From: an uncultured Flavobacteriales bacterium
GTDB lineage: Bacteria; Bacteroidota; Bacteroidia; Flavobacteriales; BACL11
Reading direction: 5' to 3'
DNA: 32,629 bases
NCBI GenBank assembly: GCA_913063045.1
Contig: CAJXYM010000012.1
Location: 1-32,629, forward strand
Below the pieces are notes generated by a model. That model was not told the DNA's origin. It worked only from the letters and a program-made list of their open reading frames with translations, and made no database searches. Each line of letters begins with the position of its first letter. Position 1 is the first letter of the stretch. The translations under genes and the position numbers were made by a program. This document shows, in pieces, positions 9,677 to 17,096 of this stretch.

Positions 9677-10262
9677 AAATTAAGAATATGTCAAACTCAA
9701 TATCATCATAAATAATTTTATCTCCAAGCTTTTTAAATATACTACCAGATTTGTATTCAACGCCCCACTTAGTTCTATCAATAGTAAATTTTGAAACAGC
9801 TACAAAAGAATTTTCATTTGATGTAACCTCTGCATCAAAAGTAATAGGATTAGTAATTCCTTTAATAGTTAAATTAGCAATAACACTATAATTCTTATCA
9901 TCTTTTTTATCTACTTTGATGATTTTTAAGTTAGCGTCAGGAAAATTATTAACATCAAAAAAATCTTCATCTTTAAGGTGACTAACAAAATATTCATTCT
10001 TACTTTTAGATTCAATATCAGTACAAATAATTGTTGTCATATCAAAAGAAAAATTACCTCCCACAAAATTACCATGATCAAAAGATAATAGTCCTTGAGA
10101 AATACTTATTTTTCCAGTGTGTGAGCCAGTAGGCTTACTTCCAGTCCAAATTACATTAGAGTTAGTTGTATTTACTTGAACATCATTAGTATGGGTAATA
10201 GTAAATGCACTAAAAAGATAGAATGATAGCACTATTAGAGCAGGAAGGAATATTTTTTTCAT
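9666..10262 (-). CDS. YceI-family periplasmic protein
   Basis: The protein has 198 residues from the ATG at 10262. A TTG farther upstream at 10283 would add seven lysine-rich residues, but that TTG lies inside a TAAATTTG promoter box, so the ATG is preferred. The signal peptide is MKKIFLPALIVLSFYLFSAF. The mature part matches YceI: VIWTGSKPTGSHTGKI, then NFSFDMTTI, a HLKDEDFFDV segment, and a terminal DIEFDIFLI strand. YceI proteins are lipocalin-like beta-barrels that bind isoprenoid or other amphiphilic molecules; the ligand is unknown. The gene is divergent from the GNAT gene and convergent with the ATP-grasp gene. Confidence 0.92.
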   Translation of the reverse strand: MKKIFLPALIVLSFYLFSAFTITHTNDVQVNTTNSNVIWTGSKPTGSHTGKISISQGLLSFDHGNFVGGNFSFDMTTIICTDIESKSKNEYFVSHLKDEDFFDVNNFPDANLKIIKVDKKDDKNYSVIANLTIKGITNPITFDAEVTSNENSFVAVSKFTIDRTKWGVEYKSGSIFKKLGDKIIYDDIEFDIFLISNK

Positions 10263-10280
10263 TTTAAAAGTTTTTTTTTT

Positions 10281-10288
10281 CAAATTTA
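10281..10288 (-). promoter_or_regulatory. -7 promoter box for the YceI gene
   Basis: On the minus strand this reads TAAATTTG, a full match to TAnnTTTG, 18 bases upstream of the ATG at 10262. A run of ten A residues follows in the leader (10271-10280). No clear -33 TTG was found. Confidence 0.45.
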
Positions 10289-10313
10289 CATAAATTTACA
10301 ATAAGAAATTAAT

Positions 10314-10751
10314 ATGATTAAAATAAATAAACTTCTTTTTTCTGATAAATTAAATATTGAAAAATGCTTTCAAATTAGAAAAGAAGTATTTGTAAAAGAA
10401 CAAGAATGTGACCCTAAAGATGAATATGAAAATGAAGAAGAATCAATACATTTTTTAATTTCAGAAAAAAATAAAAATTATGCTACTGCAAGATACAGAA
10501 AAACAGAGAAAGGCATAAAAATGGAGAGGTTTGCAGTTTTAAAAGAACATAGAGGAAAAGGATATGGTCATATGATATTAAACGCTATGCTAAAAGACCT
10601 AAAGAATATTAAAGTGACAAAATATCTACATGCACAGGTACAAGTAGTTGGGTTTTATGAAAAAAAAGGATTTGAAAAAATTGGAGATAAATTTGATGAA
10701 GTAGGAATTATGCACTATAAAATGATACTTCAAGAGAAAATAAAAAATTAA
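10314..10751 (+). CDS. GNAT-family N-acetyltransferase (YjcF/ElaA-like)
   Basis: The protein has 145 residues, a single GNAT domain. QIRKEVFVKEQECDPKDEYE at 20-39 is the N-terminal segment typical of YjcF/ElaA-like proteins. The acetyl-CoA motif R-x-x-G-x-G is RGKGYG at residues 80-85, preceded by the beta-strand KMERFAVL. GFYEKKGFEKIGDKFDE near 116 is the usual C-terminal motif ahead of the last strand, and GIMHYKM closes the domain. The acceptor substrate is unknown. The gene is cytosolic and single, divergent from the YceI gene. Its stop shares the palindrome TTAA with the stop of ilvE. Confidence 0.9.
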   Translation: MIKINKLLFSDKLNIEKCFQIRKEVFVKEQECDPKDEYENEEESIHFLISEKNKNYATARYRKTEKGIKMERFAVLKEHRGKGYGHMILNAMLKDLKNIKVTKYLHAQVQVVGFYEKKGFEKIGDKFDEVGIMHYKMILQEKIKN

Positions 10752-11797
10752 TAATTCAAGCAATCAATCCAACCGTAGTTATCTTTTAATAAACCTTTTT
10801 GAATTGATAATAATTTATCTTTTAATTTAGAACTAATTAAATTAGAGTTTTGAAAATTAATTTTAATATCTTTATAAGTAATAGAAGAAATAGGTAAAAC
10901 AGAAACTGCAGTACCTGTACCAAAAGATTCATCTAACATGCCACTTTTATGAGCTTCTAAAATCTCATTAACACTCACTTCTCTTTCTTGAACTTGATAG
11001 CCTAAATCTTTAGCTATTTTTATAATAGAGTCTCTAGTAATACCACCAAGTATACTGTCTGATAATGCGGGAGTAACTAAAATATTATCAATTACAAACC
11101 AAATATTCATTGTTCCTGATTCTTCAATATATTCATGAGTATTTGAATCAGTCCATATTACTTGAGTAAAACCTTTCTTTTTTGCTAGATTAGTAGGGAA
11201 AAAAGAAGCACCATAGTTTCCTGCTGCTTTTGCAAACCCTACACCACCACTAGCAGCTCTTGAGTACTCTTGTTCAATAACAAGATTAATTGGGTCTGTA
11301 TAGTATTCTTTAGTTGGAGAGAGAATTATCATAAAAGTATATTCCTCCGAAGAAGAGGCTTTTATACAAGATTGAGATGCAAATAAAAAGGGACGTATAT
11401 AAATAGAAAAACCATTTTCAGATTTACACCATTTTTCATCTAACTTTAATAATTGATCTAAACCATTAAAAAAAGTTTCTTTTGAAATTTCAGGAATAGC
11501 CATTCTTTTGGCAGATTGATTTAATCTTTTAAAGTTTTCATCTCTTCTAAAAAACAATATGTTTTCATCAGAATCTTTAAAAGCTTTCATTCCTTCAAAA
11601 ACAGCTTGACCATAATGTAATACTTGTGCAGCTGGACTTATAGAAATATTACCATATTCTTTAATTTCTGTGCTACCCCATTTACCATCTTTGTAAGAGC
11701 AAACCAGCATATTATCAGAAAAAACTTGTCCGAAAGGAAGATTATTAAAATCTATAGAATGAATTCTAGATTTTAAAGAAGGATTAATGGTAATCAA
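10748..11797 (-). CDS. ilvE: Branched-chain amino acid aminotransferase
   Basis: This 349-residue fold-type IV PLP aminotransferase moves the amino group between leucine, isoleucine or valine and 2-oxoglutarate. Lys190 in FAKAAGNYGAS is the PLP-binding lysine. VLHYGQAVFEGMKAF, SIYIRPFLFAS, EYIEESGTMNIWFV and DSILGGITRDSI are standard motifs. The start is TTG: the upstream frame closes at a TAA three bases before GAT-TTG, no ATG occurs until residue 31, and the intervening residues (SRIHSIDFNNLPFGQVFSDN) are part of the conserved N-terminus. The gene lies divergent from the DUF4920 gene. With the E1 fusion and icmF in this window it could form a branched-chain amino acid degradation path, though it also serves synthesis. 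Confidence 0.95.
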   Translation of the reverse strand: MITINPSLKSRIHSIDFNNLPFGQVFSDNMLVCSYKDGKWGSTEIKEYGNISISPAAQVLHYGQAVFEGMKAFKDSDENILFFRRDENFKRLNQSAKRMAIPEISKETFFNGLDQLLKLDEKWCKSENGFSIYIRPFLFASQSCIKASSSEEYTFMIILSPTKEYYTDPINLVIEQEYSRAASGGVGFAKAAGNYGASFFPTNLAKKKGFTQVIWTDSNTHEYIEESGTMNIWFVIDNILVTPALSDSILGGITRDSIIKIAKDLGYQVQEREVSVNEILEAHKSGMLDESFGTGTAVSVLPISSITYKDIKINFQNSNLISSKLKDKLLSIQKGLLKDNYGWIDCLNY

Positions 11798-11815
11798 ATC
11801 TTAAAATTTATACTA

Positions 11816-11823
11816 CAAAGATA
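11816..11823 (-). promoter_or_regulatory. -7 promoter box for ilvE
   Basis: The minus strand reads TATCTTTG, matching TAnnTTTG, 18 bases before the proposed TTG start. No clear -33 element was seen, so this is a weak call. Confidence 0.35.
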
Positions 11824-11876
11824 CAACTAAAATTATATTTAATTCTTTAAAAGTATAGTAACACAAATTTTTAAAA

Positions 11877-11884
11877 TACATTTG
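11877..11884 (+). promoter_or_regulatory. -7 promoter box for the DUF4920 operon
   Basis: TACATTTG matches TAnnTTTG. It ends 11 bases before the ATG at 11896, so the untranslated leader would be only a few bases long. No -33 TTG was found at the usual distance. Confidence 0.45.
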
Positions 11885-11895
11885 AAAAAAAAACA

Positions 11896-12375
11896 ATGAA
11901 AAATTTAATTATTATTTTAACAACAATCTTCAGTATTAGCTGTGCAAATACCGATCTGCCTAATGATAAACTTAGTGATTTACCACAAATCTATGGGGAT
12001 TCTACAATGAATGAAAAAGGCAAAATAAGCGGTTTAGAATTATTAAATATTTTAAGTGTTAGAGATTCTGCGATAGTTAGAGTAGAAGCTCCAATCACAT
12101 CAGTTTGTCAAAAAAAAGGATGTTGGATGTATGTTGATTTAGATAGTAATAACGAAATGCTTATAAGGTTTAAAGATTATGGTTTTTTTGTTCCTATGAA
12201 TTCAGAAGGAGACACTGCAATAATACAAGGGTTAGCCAAAGTTGATACATTATCTATAGCGTGGCAAAAACACTTAAAAGAAGATGCTAATGCTTCTCAG
12301 GAAGAAATTGAGTCAATTACATCTCCTAAAATAATATTTAGTATAAATGAAGCGACTGCAGTAATTATCAAATAA
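11896..12375 (+). CDS. DUF4920-domain lipoprotein
   Basis: The protein has 159 residues with a lipoprotein signal (MKNLIIILTTIFSISCA, cysteine in the SISC lipobox). The DUF4920 hallmark is SVCQKKGCWM, two cysteines five residues apart, followed by RFKDYGFFVPMNSEGD. The family is common in Bacteroidota; its role is not established, though the cysteine pair suggests metal or thiol chemistry. It is the first gene of a run with the haem lipoprotein (3 bases) and mnmD, divergent from ilvE. An ilvE-DUF4920-mnmD neighbourhood is, as I recall, recurrent in flavobacteria. Confidence 0.88.
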   Translation: MKNLIIILTTIFSISCANTDLPNDKLSDLPQIYGDSTMNEKGKISGLELLNILSVRDSAIVRVEAPITSVCQKKGCWMYVDLDSNNEMLIRFKDYGFFVPMNSEGDTAIIQGLAKVDTLSIAWQKHLKEDANASQEEIESITSPKIIFSINEATAVIIK

Positions 12376-12378
12376 TGA

Positions 12379-12831
12379 ATGTTTAATAGAATATTTCTTA
12401 TCTCAGTACTAATATTACTAAACAGTTGTATTGAAAAAGATAAAAAAATTGTAAAGCAATTAAATCCAAATGGAGATAGTGAACTTGCATTACTAATGCG
12501 AGAATTATATGACCAAACATTAATTATCAAATCTGAAATTGTTACTTCAAATATTAATTTCAATAACTTAGAAAAATTTAAATATTTTGATAATCTTCTC
12601 AAAAATCGAATTTATTTAGATCAAGCAAGCCCTACAGATAAAAGCCTAAAAAAGACAAATACCTATAGTGATTTTACAAAAAAATATAATTATTCAGTTG
12701 CTAAATTCATTGATAATAAAAATATATCCAAAGAATCGTATAACAACATGATAAATGAATGTATATTGTGTCATAATCAATTTTGCTTAGGAGCTATAAA
12801 GAAAATTCAAACGCTTAGAATAAATGACTAA
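12379..12831 (+). CDS. Small c-type haem lipoprotein (helical, C-terminal CxxCH)
   Basis: I do not recognise a named family for this 150-residue protein. It starts with a lipoprotein signal (MFNRIFLISVLILLNSC). The rest is polar and probably mostly helical. The C-terminal end has CILCH (Cys128, Cys131, His132), a haem c attachment motif, and another cysteine at 136. A haem motif at the C-terminus of a helical protein is the arrangement of cytochrome c' and its relatives, so a membrane-anchored c'-like cytochrome is the best guess. The gene lies 3 bases after the DUF4920 gene and overlaps mnmD by 8 bases. A single CxxCH can occur by chance, but the export signal makes haem attachment plausible. 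Confidence 0.7.
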   Translation: MFNRIFLISVLILLNSCIEKDKKIVKQLNPNGDSELALLMRELYDQTLIIKSEIVTSNINFNNLEKFKYFDNLLKNRIYLDQASPTDKSLKKTNTYSDFTKKYNYSVAKFIDNKNISKESYNNMINECILCHNQFCLGAIKKIQTLRIND

Positions 12832-13477
12832 AATAATTTTAACTAACGACGGGTCCCATTCTCTTTTTTCTGAAGAAGCTGATGAACATTACCATTCAAA
12901 ACTTGGAGCAATTAGTGAATCACTGCATGTTTTTATTAAAAACGGGATAAATAGAACAACTAAAAAAGAAATAAAAATACTTGAAATAGGCTTTGGGTCT
13001 GGCTTAAACGCCTTATTAACACAGATTAAATGCGAGAAAGAAAATAGGATGTGTCATTACTACACTTTAGAAAAATTTCCAGTAAAAAGAGAGTTAATAA
13101 GCAAACTTAATTATTGTCAAAAATTAGAAATAAATGAAACTATTTTTAATAAAATACATGATGTTGAATGGAATGTAGAACAAATTATTTCTCCTAATTT
13201 CACACTAACCAAATTAGAAGAAGATGTGCTAAATTTTAGAACTAAAGTAAAATTTGATATAATCTATTTTGATGCATTTTCACCAGAAAAACAACCTAAA
13301 GTTTGGGAGGAAGCAATATTAAAAAACATGTATTCTTTCCTTCTTAAGGATGGATTTCTAATTACCTATTGCGCTAAAGGAATAATTAAACGAAGACTTA
13401 AAAAAATAGGTTTTGAAATAGAAAGTTTAGCAGGGCCTATGGGGAAAAGAGAAATCACACAGGCTAAGAAAAAATAG
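12824..13477 (+). CDS. mnmD: tRNA 5-methylaminomethyl-2-thiouridine methyltransferase, stand-alone MnmD
   Basis: This 217-residue SAM-dependent methyltransferase matches the methyltransferase half of the E. coli MnmC fusion, without the FAD-dependent oxidase half. TNDGSHSLFSEEADEHYHSK is the conserved start. ILEIGFGSGLNALL near 51 is the SAM-binding motif, and YFDAFSPEKQPKVW near 148 is the signature catalytic segment. GKREI near the C-terminus fits the family's closing motif. It finishes the wobble uridine modification mnm5(s2)U34 in tRNA. The gene overlaps the haem lipoprotein gene by 8 bases and the opposing DUF6095 gene by 14. Confidence 0.93.
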   Translation: MTKIILTNDGSHSLFSEEADEHYHSKLGAISESLHVFIKNGINRTTKKEIKILEIGFGSGLNALLTQIKCEKENRMCHYYTLEKFPVKRELISKLNYCQKLEINETIFNKIHDVEWNVEQIISPNFTLTKLEEDVLNFRTKVKFDIIYFDAFSPEKQPKVWEEAILKNMYSFLLKDGFLITYCAKGIIKRRLKKIGFEIESLAGPMGKREITQAKKK

Positions 13478-13682
13478 CATCTAGAACATTTTTAAGACCC
13501 TTATACGCACAAAAAAACAAAACAGGCAACAGTAGTAATGCAATAGTTATAACAGTATAGCTATCATGTCTGAGATTATTAAAACCAATAAACAAAAGAG
13601 ATGCATCAAGAGCTATAACTATTGCTGTAGCAGACAACCACATGGCTCCTTTAACTATTTTATCTTTATCTATATTACTCAT
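13464..13682 (-). CDS. DUF6095-like small membrane protein
   Basis: The protein has 72 residues with two predicted membrane helices (about 14-33 and 42-60) and a short C-terminal GLKNVLDAIF segment. It resembles the flavobacterial DUF6095 family, whose function is unknown. The start overlaps the end of murQ by 8 bases, a place this family often holds as I recall, so it is probably translated together with murQ. Confidence 0.75.
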   Translation of the reverse strand: MSNIDKDKIVKGAMWLSATAIVIALDASLLFIGFNNLRHDSYTVITIALLLLPVLFFCAYKGLKNVLDAIFS

Positions 13683-14481
13683 TAATATTTTTTAACACCT
13701 CACGAACAGACCCAAATTTTTCAAGTAGTTTTTGAGCTTTAGGATAAGAAATATTTTTTTTATTCATAATCATTTTAACTCCTCTATCAACAAGTTTATT
13801 GTTAGAGAGTTGCATATCTACCATTTTATTATCACTTATATAACCTAACTTTATCATAACTGAAGTTGAAATCATATTTAAAACTAGTTTCTGAGCAGTA
13901 CCAGATTTCATTCTTGTACTGCCTGTAACAAATTCAGGACCAACAATTATTTCAATTGGGTAATCTGCAACTAGGCTAACAGGAGAATTAGAATTACACA
14001 CAATACATCCAGTTACGATTTTATGTAGCTGACATTTTTCAAGAGCTCCTATCACATAGGGAGTTGTTCCTGACGCTGCAATTCCAACTACTATATCTGC
14101 TGAAGTAATATTATAAGATTCCAAATCATGCCATCCAAGATCGTTATTATCTTCAGCAAATTCTACAGCTTTTCTTATTGCCTTATCTCCTCCAGCAATT
14201 AATCCAATTACTAGGTCATGATTTACTCCAAAGGTTGGTGGACATTCTGAGGCATCTAATATTCCAAGTCTTCCTGATGTTCCTGCACCGATATAAAAAA
14301 GCCTACCTCCCATTTGTAATTTAGTAAAAATAATATCTACTAAATCCCTAATTTGACTAATATGGTTCTTAATTATCTTTGGAACTTTATTATCTTCTTT
14401 ATTTATATTCAATAACAACTCATCTGTACTCATACATTCTAAATTATTATAATTAGAATCAGACTCAGTTATTTTATTCAT
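13675..14481 (-). CDS. murQ: N-acetylmuramic acid 6-phosphate etherase
   Basis: The 268-residue protein is a SIS-domain etherase. It opens with TESDSNYNNLECMSTDELL. YIGAGTSGRLGILDASECPPTFG at about 62-84 is the conserved sugar-phosphate site with the catalytic acid. LIAGGDKAIRKAVEFAEDN, VGIAASGTTPYVIGAL and VTGSTRMKSGTAQKLVLNMI are further MurQ motifs. The enzyme splits the lactyl ether of MurNAc-6-phosphate to give GlcNAc-6-phosphate and lactate during cell-wall recycling in the cytosol. It starts 2 bases after the E1 fusion gene, so it is probably read from that gene's transcript. No AnmK or muramic acid transporter is in the window. Confidence 0.96.
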   Translation of the reverse strand: MNKITESDSNYNNLECMSTDELLLNINKEDNKVPKIIKNHISQIRDLVDIIFTKLQMGGRLFYIGAGTSGRLGILDASECPPTFGVNHDLVIGLIAGGDKAIRKAVEFAEDNNDLGWHDLESYNITSADIVVGIAASGTTPYVIGALEKCQLHKIVTGCIVCNSNSPVSLVADYPIEIIVGPEFVTGSTRMKSGTAQKLVLNMISTSVMIKLGYISDNKMVDMQLSNNKLVDRGVKMIMNKKNISYPKAQKLLEKFGSVREVLKNINE

Positions 14482-14483
14482 TA

Positions 14484-16907
14484 TTAATAAATATTAGGAA
14501 ACTTTTCAGGATTAACATCATTCATCATTTTATAAACTTTTTCAACAACATCTTCAACAGATGGTTTACTAAAATAATCTCCATCTTTACCATAAGCTGG
14601 TCTATGTGCTTTGGCAGCAAGAGTTTGAGGTTCACTGTCTAAATGAAAAAATCCTTTTTGATCTTCAATAATATTCTGCATAATATATGCACTTGCTCCT
14701 CCTGGAACATCCTCATCAACAACTAGTAAACGATTAGTTTTCTTGACACTATTTACCATTTGTTTATTTATGTCTAGTGGAACTAATGTTTGAACATCAA
14801 TAACCTCAACACTAATATCTAAGTCTTCTAGCTGCTTAGCTGCCTCCATTACTATCCTCCAAGTTGATCCATATGAAACTACAGTAACATCTGAACCTTC
14901 TTTAGTTGTTTCTGGGATTCCTAAAGGAGTTCTAAATTCACCCATATTTGTTGGTAGTTTTTCTTTGACTCTATAACCATTTAAGCATTCTATAACCATA
15001 GCTGGTTCGTTAGAAGCCATTAGAGTGTTGTAAAAACCAGCAGCTTTTGTCATGTCTCTAGGAACACATAAATTCACTCCTCTTGTTCCATGAATAATCA
15101 TTCCCATTGGAGAACCAGAGTGCCATATTCCTTCAAGCCTATGTCCTCTTGTTCTAATAATCACTGGAGATATCTGTCCACCGTGAGTTCTGTAATGTAA
15201 AGATGCAATATCATCAGCCATTGTTTGGAATGCATATAGCAGATAATCTAAGTATTGCATTTCTGCTATTGGCCTTAAACCTCTTAATGATAAACCAATA
15301 CCTTGACCAAGAATAGTAGTTTCTCTAATACCAGTATCAGAAACTCTTAGTTCACCATATTTTTCTTGTAATCCTTCAACCCCTTGGTTTACACCCCCAA
15401 TCTTACCTACATCTTCACCAAAGATCATAGCTTCAGGAATATCTGCAAACATTTTATCAAAATTATCTCGAAGTACAATTCTTCCATCAACTTCTTCAGA
15501 GTCTGAATTATATTTTGGAGCAACCTCCTTTATATTTCTAGATGAAAACTCTGATTCGTTATATAAAAAGGTATTATATCTTTCAGAATTATCTGATTTA
15601 CTTTTATTAATATAATTAATTAAAGTTTGTTTTTCAAGCATGTCTTTTTTCGCAATCTTTGCTAATACTTTTCTAGCAATAGATAAAAAATCTCTTCTGA
15701 AAAGGCCAAAAGAAGCTGCTTGTTTTAATTCTGTTATCCAAGTGGGTAATTCTTTGATATCTATTTGAGCAGAAATATTATTCAGAATCACTAAAAGCTC
15801 ATTTAACTCCTCCTTTATTGGAGCTTGATATTCTTTCCATGCTTCTTGTTTAGATCTTTTTACTAAATCCTTAACCTCAACATCAATTTCATCTAATTCT
15901 TTCTGGGAAGCAATATCATTTGAAAGAATCCATGAAGTAAATTGTTTTAAACAATCATAATCTTGCTCCCATTGTAATCTTTCCTTAGTTTTATATCTTT
16001 CATGAGATCCAGATGTTGAATGCCCCGTTGGCTGTGTCATATCAATAACATGAATTATTGAAGGAATATGACTTTCTCGAGCAAGTTTTTCTGCTTTCTC
16101 ATAAGTGTCAACAAGACTTGGATAATCCCACCCTTTAACTTTAAATATTTCAAATCCCTCACCTTTTTCATCTCTTTGAAAACCTTTTAAAACTTCTGAA
16201 ACATCTGATTTAGTCATCTGATATTCATTTCCAACAGAAATACCGAAACCATCGTCCCAAACAGAAATAATTGCAGGAACCTGTAAAACACCTATTGCAT
16301 TAACTGCTTCAAAAAAATGACCTTCAGCACACGAAGAATTACCAATAGTTCCAAATGCAATTTCAGAACCATTATTACTAAATGATTTCTTGTGAGAAAG
16401 AGATTTATTATCTCTATAAACTTGCGAAGCTTGAGCTAATCCAACTAAACGAGGAAAATTAGAGGCTAAACAAGCCATATCAGAAGTTGAATTCTTCTGC
16501 TCCATAAGGTTTTTCCAAGTCCCATCTTCATTTAATAAGCGTGTACCAAAATGATTCATCATTTGTCTAGATCCAGAGCTAGGCTCAGCAGATAATTCTG
16601 GGTTTCCGTATAAATGGGCAAACATTTGTTTAGTTGTTAGCTGACCTAAACACATCATTAATGCTTGATCTCTGTAATATCCAGCTCTAAAATCTCCATT
16701 TCTAAAAACCTTTGCTAAAGCAATTTGAGCTAATTCTTTACCATCTCCAAAAATCCCAAAACTCCCTTTCCCCGAAAGAACGTCTCTTCTGCCAAGAGCA
16801 GAAGCCTCACGAACTTCTCTAACTATTCTATAATCAGATAAAATAACATTTTTAAAATCATCTTTAGATATTACTTTTTTATCTTTATTAGGCACATTTT
16901 TACTCAT
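14484..16907 (-). CDS. 2-oxoacid dehydrogenase E1, alpha and beta subunits fused (branched-chain type likely)
   Basis: The 807-residue protein joins E1 alpha (about 1-430) to E1 beta (about 465-807). In the alpha half, GNSSCAEGHFFEAVNAIG to WDDGFGIS is the thiamine diphosphate-binding segment, and MTQPTGHSTSGSHERYK is the phosphorylation-loop-like region. In the beta half, IFGEDVGKIGGVNQGVEGL, GIRETTILGQGIGLSLRGLRPIAE and RGHRLEGIWHSGSPMG are typical. The fusion is common in Bacteroidota and is usually annotated as 2-oxoisovalerate (branched-chain) dehydrogenase E1. It decarboxylates a 2-oxoacid and passes the acyl group to an E2 lipoyl domain; E2 and E3 are not in the window. Pyruvate as substrate cannot be excluded. 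First gene of the run to murQ and DUF6095. Confidence 0.9.
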   Translation of the reverse strand: MSKNVPNKDKKVISKDDFKNVILSDYRIVREVREASALGRRDVLSGKGSFGIFGDGKELAQIALAKVFRNGDFRAGYYRDQALMMCLGQLTTKQMFAHLYGNPELSAEPSSGSRQMMNHFGTRLLNEDGTWKNLMEQKNSTSDMACLASNFPRLVGLAQASQVYRDNKSLSHKKSFSNNGSEIAFGTIGNSSCAEGHFFEAVNAIGVLQVPAIISVWDDGFGISVGNEYQMTKSDVSEVLKGFQRDEKGEGFEIFKVKGWDYPSLVDTYEKAEKLARESHIPSIIHVIDMTQPTGHSTSGSHERYKTKERLQWEQDYDCLKQFTSWILSNDIASQKELDEIDVEVKDLVKRSKQEAWKEYQAPIKEELNELLVILNNISAQIDIKELPTWITELKQAASFGLFRRDFLSIARKVLAKIAKKDMLEKQTLINYINKSKSDNSERYNTFLYNESEFSSRNIKEVAPKYNSDSEEVDGRIVLRDNFDKMFADIPEAMIFGEDVGKIGGVNQGVEGLQEKYGELRVSDTGIRETTILGQGIGLSLRGLRPIAEMQYLDYLLYAFQTMADDIASLHYRTHGGQISPVIIRTRGHRLEGIWHSGSPMGMIIHGTRGVNLCVPRDMTKAAGFYNTLMASNEPAMVIECLNGYRVKEKLPTNMGEFRTPLGIPETTKEGSDVTVVSYGSTWRIVMEAAKQLEDLDISVEVIDVQTLVPLDINKQMVNSVKKTNRLLVVDEDVPGGASAYIMQNIIEDQKGFFHLDSEPQTLAAKAHRPAYGKDGDYFSKPSVEDVVEKVYKMMNDVNPEKFPNIY

Positions 16908-16931
16908 TGATTTATTTTTTTAATCAGGCCA

Positions 16932-16939
16932 CAAAATTA
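16932..16939 (-). promoter_or_regulatory. -7 promoter box for the E1 fusion-murQ run
   Basis: The minus strand reads TAATTTTG, matching TAnnTTTG, 24 bases before the ATG at 16907. A -33 element is not evident. Confidence 0.4.
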
Positions 16940-17032
16940 ATTAATATTTATTAAAAATTAGCTTTTTTTACTTGACAGAAAGCAAAGGATATAAATTTAC
17001 AAAAAACCTTTATAAGTTTAAAAAAAGATTAT

Positions 17033-17040
17033 TAAATTTG
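17033..17040 (+). promoter_or_regulatory. -7 promoter box for rpsP-rimM
   Basis: TAAATTTG fully matches TAnnTTTG. Transcription would start at about 17044-17047, giving a leader of roughly 50 bases before rpsP. The -33 region holds only T-rich sequence without a clear TTG. Confidence 0.5.
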
Positions 17041-17045
17041 CAGCC

Positions 17046-17059
17046 CCTCAATAATGAGG
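17046..17059 (+). promoter_or_regulatory. Possible 5'-terminal hairpin in the rpsP leader
   Basis: CCTCA-ATAA-TGAGG can form a 5-bp stem with a 4-base loop at about the predicted 5' end of the rpsP transcript. A short inverted repeat, TTGGTT-T-AACCAA at 17073-17085, follows just before the gene. It could protect the transcript or serve ribosomal protein control; neither is shown. Confidence 0.35.
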
Positions 17060-17096
17060 AATAACCACAGAGTTGGTTTAACCAAATTAAAACAAA

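Noticed and set aside
12297-12602. Minus-strand open frame of about 100 codons
   Set aside because: It lies antisense to the DUF4920 and haem lipoprotein genes, both with good signals, and shows no family features.
16908-17096. A possible tRNA or small RNA gene in the largest gap
   Set aside because: No tRNA-like arms or T-loop sequence were seen; the gap is accounted for by two divergent promoters and the rpsP leader.
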